Source: Pseudomonadota bacterium | GTDB lineage: Bacteria; Pseudomonadota; Gammaproteobacteria; Burkholderiales; Burkholderiaceae_D | Length of the DNA stretch: 7,693 nucleotides | NCBI GenBank assembly: GCA_023416415.1 | Contig: JAEZHR010000332.1 | Span: 1 to 7,693, forward strand | Direction of reading: 5' to 3' | Part shown: piece after piece, positions 3,612 through 7,693 of the stretch | Numbering within the stretch: the first letter of the stretch is position 1 | How the letters are laid out: every line of letters begins with the position of its first letter | Position numbers and translations under genes: made by a program | The notes under the pieces: model-generated | The model's input: only the letters and a program-made list of their open reading frames with translations | Told to the model about the DNA's origin: nothing | The model's database searches: none

Positions 3612-5855
3612 ATGCCACCTAGATTATTCCGTCTGTCGTTACGCTTCATCCTGCCGCTCGCACTGGTGCTTGCATTGATCGCATACGCGGTCGTGCCGCT
3701 GGCCGATAGCCTGACTCAGCGCTGGTTCATGCGCGATCTGGAATCGCGCGCCCAATCCCTCTCCGCCGCTTTGCAGGATCCGCTGCGTACCTACGTGCCG
3801 CAGCAGGATGCAGACCGCATTGAGCAGCTGTTCGCCACCGCGGTTCGCGACGAACGGCTGCAGGCGATCGCATGGTGCGCGCCTGACGGAAGCGTGCGCT
3901 ATCGCAGCGCAGACTATCCGGCCGCGCTCGGCTGCGCCGATCCGGCTGCCATTGCTGCCCTCGAAACCGCGACGCACGGACAAGCGCACGTTACGCGCAG
4001 CGTGCTGGAACAGGATGGGCAGGCGCTGGGACGCCTGGTCCTGGTGCACGATGTCGGCTACATCCAGGAGCGCAGCGCCGACATGCGCCGATATCTGCTC
4101 GTGCTGTTTTCGCTGCTGGCGGTCGTGACTTCGGCCATCGCGGTGCTGATTGCTCACCTGAGCTGGCGCAACTGGGTCGCTGGCGCCAAGCGCCTGCTGC
4201 GCGCCGGCCTCGTGCGTCGCAGCGCTTCCGACCTTGCTCCGCCCGAAGTGCGTCCGCTGGAAGGCGACCTGCGCATCCTGCTGCGCGAGTACAACATGGA
4301 GCGCCACAACCGTGAGGACGCGCATCATCTGTGGACACCGCAGAAACTGCGCGCGCTGCTGCACGAAGAGCTGGCTGGCGACGAAGTGCTGGTCGTGTCG
4401 AACCGCGAACCGTACATGCACATGCGCAGCGGCAAAGGGATTGAAGTGCAGCGTCCAGCCAGCGGGCTGGTGACTGCCGTCGAGCCGGTCATGCGCGCGT
4501 GCTCCGGCACCTGGATCGCGCACGGCAGCGGCTCGGCAGACCGGGAGTCGGTGGACCGCGACGACCGCGTGCCGGTGCCGCCCGCCAATCCCAGCTACAC
4601 ATTGCGCCGCGTATGGCTGTCGGAGGAAGAAGAAAAGGGTTACTACTACGGTTTTGCCAACGAAGGCCTGTGGCCCTTGTGCCATATCGCCCACGTGCGT
4701 CCGGTGTTCCGTTCCTCGGATTGGGCACAGTACGAAGCGGTCAACCGGCGCTTTGCCGATGCCGTGGTGCAGGAGGCGCGTACCGACGATCCGGTCGTGC
4801 TGGTGCAGGATTATAACTTCGCGCTGCTGCCGCGCATGGTGCGCGAGGCCTTGCCCAAGGCGACCATCATCACCTTCTGGCACATTCCGTGGCCGAATCC
4901 GGAGTCCTTCGGCATCTGTCCGTGGCGCGAAGAAATCCTGGACGGACTTCTGGGCAGCACCATCCTTGGCTTTCACACGCCTTTTCACTGCAAGAACTTC
5001 ATCGAGACCGTGGACCGCTACCTGGAAACGCGGATCGAACACGAGGCCTCGACGATTTCATTCGGCGGAGAGCTCACGCAGGTGCAGCACTACCCGATTT
5101 CCATTGCCTGGCCCGAGGGGCCGCCGCAACCGGAGCGGGTGGCCGAAGCGCGAGCGGCGGTGCGTGCCGAGCTCGGTCTGAGCGCCGAGCATCTGCTGGC
5201 CATCGGGGTGGACCGGCTCGACTACACAAAGGGCATCATCGAACGCATGCAGGCCGTTGAACGCATGCTGGAACAGCATCCGGGCCTGATCGAGCGTTTC
5301 ACGCTGGTTCAGATCGCCGCGCCGTCGCGTTCTTCGCTGGAGGAGTACCAGAACTTCGAGGCGCGGGTCACGGCGCTCACGCAGCGCATCAACGCGCGCT
5401 TTGGCAGCGCGCGGTATGTGCCGGTGCTGCTGAAGGCGGAGCATCACGGCGCCGAACAGGTCGCCACCTACTATCGCGCCGCCGATGTCTGCATGGTCAC
5501 CAGTCTGCATGACGGCATGAATCTGGTGGCCAAGGAGTTCATCGCCGCGCGCGACGACGAGCGTGGCGTGCTGGTGCTGTCGCAGTTCACTGGCGCGGCG
5601 CGCGAGCTGCACGAGGCCCTGATCGTGAATCCTTATCACATCGAGCAGAGCGCGGATGCGCTGTACCGGGCGCTGATGATGCCCGAGAGCGAGCAGTGCG
5701 AACGCATGCGCAGCATGCGTGCGCTGGTGCGGGATTTCAACATCTACCGCTGGGCGGGGCACATGCTGCTCGACGCCGCGCGGCTGCGCCAGCGTGAGCG
5801 CATTCGCAGCCGCATCCGTTCGCACAGCCGCAAGTCGCTGCGCCGGGTGGTCTGA
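3612..5855 (+). CDS. otsA: Membrane-anchored trehalose-6-phosphate synthase with receptor-like N-terminus
   Basis: GT20 synthases join UDP-glucose and glucose-6-phosphate into trehalose-6-phosphate. From ATG 3612 (AAAGGG just before it) the protein has 747 residues, against about 470 for soluble OtsA. Layout: basic N-terminus, TM1 (11-30), a probable periplasmic domain (31-160), TM2 (161-183), a degenerate HAMP-like linker (about 186-235, PPEVRPLEGDL...EYNME), the GT20 domain (258-725) and a very basic tail (726-747). Catalytic elements by comparison with E. coli OtsA are SNR (R265), SGL (G285), LWP (353-355), QDYN (D400), WHIPWPNPE (H424), DRLDYTK (R535, K540) and HDGMNLVAKE (D634, E642). 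The usual HDYH reads QDYN and RDGMN reads HDGMN. An upstream ATG at 3525 with GGAGGG would add 29 Ala/Cys-rich residues; I prefer 3612 because TM1 then sits at the usual place. The gene overlaps otsB by one base. Glucosylglycerol-phosphate synthases share this fold, but the otsB partner favours trehalose. Confidence 0.9.
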   Translation: MPPRLFRLSLRFILPLALVLALIAYAVVPLADSLTQRWFMRDLESRAQSLSAALQDPLRTYVPQQDADRIEQLFATAVRDERLQAIAWCAPDGSVRYRSADYPAALGCADPAAIAALETATHGQAHVTRSVLEQDGQALGRLVLVHDVGYIQERSADMRRYLLVLFSLLAVVTSAIAVLIAHLSWRNWVAGAKRLLRAGLVRRSASDLAPPEVRPLEGDLRILLREYNMERHNREDAHHLWTPQKLRALLHEELAGDEVLVVSNREPYMHMRSGKGIEVQRPASGLVTAVEPVMRACSGTWIAHGSGSADRESVDRDDRVPVPPANPSYTLRRVWLSEEEEKGYYYGFANEGLWPLCHIAHVRPVFRSSDWAQYEAVNRRFADAVVQEARTDDPVVLVQDYNFALLPRMVREALPKATIITFWHIPWPNPESFGICPWREEILDGLLGSTILGFHTPFHCKNFIETVDRYLETRIEHEASTISFGGELTQVQHYPISIAWPEGPPQPERVAEARAAVRAELGLSAEHLLAIGVDRLDYTKGIIERMQAVERMLEQHPGLIERFTLVQIAAPSRSSLEEYQNFEARVTALTQRINARFGSARYVPVLLKAEHHGAEQVATYYRAADVCMVTSLHDGMNLVAKEFIAARDDERGVLVLSQFTGAARELHEALIVNPYHIEQSADALYRALMMPESEQCERMRSMRALVRDFNIYRWAGHMLLDAARLRQRERIRSRIRSHSRKSLRRVV

Positions 5856-6655
5856 TGCAGCAGCACCTGCTTTCCTCGCCGCAGGGGCGGCAGCAGCTGG
5901 ACGCCTTCGCCGTGCAAGGCTTGTTGTGTGCCTTTGATTTCGACGGCACGCTGGCGCCGATCGTCGAGCGTCCGGACGAGGCGCGCCTGCCGGAATCCAC
6001 ACGCGATCAGCTGCTGGCGCTGCGAGCGCATGCGCCGGTGGCGATCATCACCGGCCGCGCACTGGCGGATATCCGTGCGCGTCTTGGGTTCGCGCCGGAT
6101 CTGCTGGTCGGAAACCATGGGCTGGAAGGCCTGCCAGGGCAGCGCGCGCTGGCAGCAGAGGCGTATCATCGGCGCGTATGCAGGCAGTGGCGTGAGCAGT
6201 TGGCGCAGTTGCTCGCGGAGAAGTATCCGGACCCGGGCGTGCAGATCGAGGACAAGGCGCATTCCCTGTCGGTGCATTACCGCCACGTACGCGACCCCGA
6301 TCGTGCGCCCGCCGTGCTCGCTCCGCTGCTGGCCGGGCTTGAGCCGCCACCACGTCTGGTCGGCGGCAAGAGCGTCTTCAATCTGATGCCGGCGGGCGCA
6401 GGAAACAAGGGCACGGCTCTGGAACAGCTGATTGATGAGACCGACGCGCGCGGTGCGCTGTTTGTCGGTGACGACGTCACCGATGAAGACGCGTTCCGGG
6501 TCACGCAGCGCCCGGTGCTGACAGTGCGCATCGAGGCCTCGGAGGGGAGTGCGGCCCGCTACTTCCTGAACGACATCGGGGAGATGGCGCAGCTGCTGCA
6601 GGTTCTGCGTGAACGTCTTGCGGCGTCCGGTGCGCGCAACTGGCTGATTCCCTGA
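5855..6655 (+). CDS. otsB: Trehalose-6-phosphate phosphatase
   Basis: This HAD-superfamily enzyme removes phosphate from trehalose-6-phosphate to give trehalose, the second step after OtsA. At 266 residues it is the normal length. Motif I is FDFDGTLAP with nucleophile D28 and acid/base D30; IITGR (64-68) follows, then VGNHGLEG (85-92), KAHSLSVHYRHV (134-145), GKSVFNLMP (171-179) with GNKG and K185, and motif IV VGDDVTDEDAF (204-214) with the Mg-binding D206, D207 and D210. All key residues are present. ATG 5855 overlaps the otsA stop as TGATG, so translation is probably coupled and the two enzymes are made in step. No signal peptide or membrane segment is seen, so it should be cytoplasmic, on the same side as the OtsA catalytic domain. 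Confidence 0.96.
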   Translation: MQQHLLSSPQGRQQLDAFAVQGLLCAFDFDGTLAPIVERPDEARLPESTRDQLLALRAHAPVAIITGRALADIRARLGFAPDLLVGNHGLEGLPGQRALAAEAYHRRVCRQWREQLAQLLAEKYPDPGVQIEDKAHSLSVHYRHVRDPDRAPAVLAPLLAGLEPPPRLVGGKSVFNLMPAGAGNKGTALEQLIDETDARGALFVGDDVTDEDAFRVTQRPVLTVRIEASEGSAARYFLNDIGEMAQLLQVLRERLAASGARNWLIP

Positions 6656-6695
6656 GACACGACCGGCAATACCCGCACTTTGTGAGGGGAAGGAC

Positions 6696-7679
6696 ATGCA
6701 AGCAGAGTATTTCGCCGCCATCGACATCGGAGGCACCAAGATCGCCGTCAGCATTGCCACGCGCAATGGGCCAATGGCGCGGATCGTTGAAAACACGACC
6801 AAGACAGGCGATGAACGCGCACTGCCGGAGCAAGCGCTGCGCATGCTGGAGCAGGCCTGCGGACTTACAGATATTGTCCCGCGGCGCGTGGCTGCAGTGG
6901 GCGTGGCCGCGTGCGGCCCCTTCGTGCGTCGCGACGGTCGTCTGTGCCTGGCCGCACCCAACATTTGCGGCGGCCTGACTGGCGGCTCCGATCTCCCGAA
7001 CGACTGGACCGCGATTCCGCTCGAACAGGTGCTCATCGAACGCTGCGACCAGGTGCGCATCGAAAACGACTGCGTGGCGGCGCTGTCGGCGGAGCGCACC
7101 TTCGGCGCGGCAATGGGCGAGGTGGATTGCGTATACGTGACGTGGAGCACCGGCATTGGGTTCGGTTTGTGCGTTGACGGGCGCATCCTGCACGGCAAGC
7201 ATGGCAATGCCGGTCATGGCGGTCATATGTTGATGACTGAAGCGCAAGATGCGCAGTGCGGTTGCGGTAACTGGGGCGATCTCGAAGCCCTGATCTCCGG
7301 GCGCAACCTCGGCCTGCGCATGCACGTCCCGACGCCCGACCTGTTTGCTGCCGCGCACGACGGCGATCCGGCCGCGCGCGCGATCGCCGAGGATGCGGCG
7401 CGCTGGTTCGGGCGCGGCCTGTACAACCTGACCGCGATCCTGGATACGCGCCTGTTCGTTATCGGCGGCAGCGTGTGGGCCCATCACGGCGCATGGCTGC
7501 GCCCCATCGTGATCCAGGAAATCGAGAGCCGATTCCCGGCGCTCACCGAGGGTGTACGCGTGGTGCCGGCCGCGCTCGGCAATCTGGCGGCCGACCTCGG
7601 TGCCTACAGCCTGGTGTTGCCGGAAGACTGGGTCGAGGATTGGCGCCGGCGTGAACCCTGGGAGGCGCTCAGGCGCTGA
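6696..7679 (+). CDS. ROK-family sugar kinase with variant active-site/zinc signature
   Basis: ROK kinases phosphorylate hexoses such as glucose, fructose, mannose or N-acetyl sugars at O6 or O4 with ATP. The 327-aa frame starts at ATG 6696 behind GAGGGGAAGGA, 40 bp after otsB, so it is probably the third gene of the operon. Visible parts are the phosphate loop AIDIGGTK (8-15), catalytic END (123-125, D125), STGIGFG (151-157), GNAGHGGH (170-177), CGCGNWGDLEALISG (188-202) and VIGGSV (255-260). There is no N-terminal DNA-binding domain, so it is a kinase and not a NagC/XylR-type repressor. Two positions are unusual: the sugar-contacting Glu of the common GxAGExGH is His174, and the third Cys of the CxCGxxGC zinc site is Asp195, leaving H177, C188, C190 and D195. 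A glucokinase making glucose-6-phosphate for OtsA fits the context, but substrate specificity cannot be assigned with confidence. The last 14 bases of the window hold nothing I can interpret. Confidence 0.9.
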   Translation: MQAEYFAAIDIGGTKIAVSIATRNGPMARIVENTTKTGDERALPEQALRMLEQACGLTDIVPRRVAAVGVAACGPFVRRDGRLCLAAPNICGGLTGGSDLPNDWTAIPLEQVLIERCDQVRIENDCVAALSAERTFGAAMGEVDCVYVTWSTGIGFGLCVDGRILHGKHGNAGHGGHMLMTEAQDAQCGCGNWGDLEALISGRNLGLRMHVPTPDLFAAAHDGDPAARAIAEDAARWFGRGLYNLTAILDTRLFVIGGSVWAHHGAWLRPIVIQEIESRFPALTEGVRVVPAALGNLAADLGAYSLVLPEDWVEDWRRREPWEALRR

Positions 7680-7693
7680 GCGCATCTGTATTT

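Noticed and set aside
3639..5042. - strand 467-codon open frame opposite otsA
   Set aside because: His/Gln/Arg-rich shadow frame; otsA on the + strand carries all GT20 motifs.
5744..7207. - strand open frames opposite otsB and the ROK gene (also 6501-7685)
   Set aside because: Low-information composition and no family motif, while the + strand encodes two complete enzymes over the same stretch.

Overview
The window is about 7.7 kb of GC-rich, gene-dense proteobacterial DNA, most likely beta- or gammaproteobacterial. That guess rests on the EAL-domain signalling protein, the otsA-otsB order, Shine-Dalgarno starts and codon use; no rRNA or other phylogenetic marker is present, so the assignment is loose. 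I see no tRNA, rRNA, CRISPR array, transposase or phage gene.

Left part (1-1965): the C-terminal part of a cyclic-di-GMP phosphodiesterase (EAL domain, + strand, cut by the window edge) runs tail to tail into a 12-TM APC-superfamily amino-acid/polyamine permease (- strand). The two stop codons abut in the sequence TGATCA with no terminator between them. Middle part (1966-3611): a roughly 385-bp gap upstream of the permease holds a two-tier palindrome, a possible remnant of a gene tail in the permease direction, and a long imperfect inverted repeat of about 190 bp ending in a T-tract. Next comes a secreted Ser/Gly low-complexity protein with two C-S-C motifs, closed by a strong intrinsic terminator, then an unrecognised 73-aa protein and a structured-looking leader.

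Right part (3612-7679): a three-gene + strand operon of membrane-anchored trehalose-6-phosphate synthase (otsA), trehalose-6-phosphate phosphatase (otsB) and a ROK-family sugar kinase. otsA and otsB overlap by one base (TGATG) and the kinase follows 40 bp later. OtsA is about 270 residues longer than the soluble enzyme. The extra N-terminus is laid out like a chemoreceptor or histidine kinase: TM1, a ~130-residue probable periplasmic domain, TM2, then a degenerate HAMP-like linker, with the GT20 synthase in the output position. The plausible pathway is sugar to sugar-6-phosphate (ROK kinase), UDP-glucose plus glucose-6-phosphate to trehalose-6-phosphate (OtsA), then trehalose (OtsB), giving a compatible solute whose synthesis may be gated from outside the cytoplasm. 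The kinase departs from the usual ROK glucose-binding and zinc signature, so its substrate is open.

The items most worth a second look are the receptor-like OtsA, the 190-bp inverted repeat in front of the Ser/Gly gene, the CSC-containing Ser/Gly secreted protein, and the variant ROK kinase linked to otsAB.
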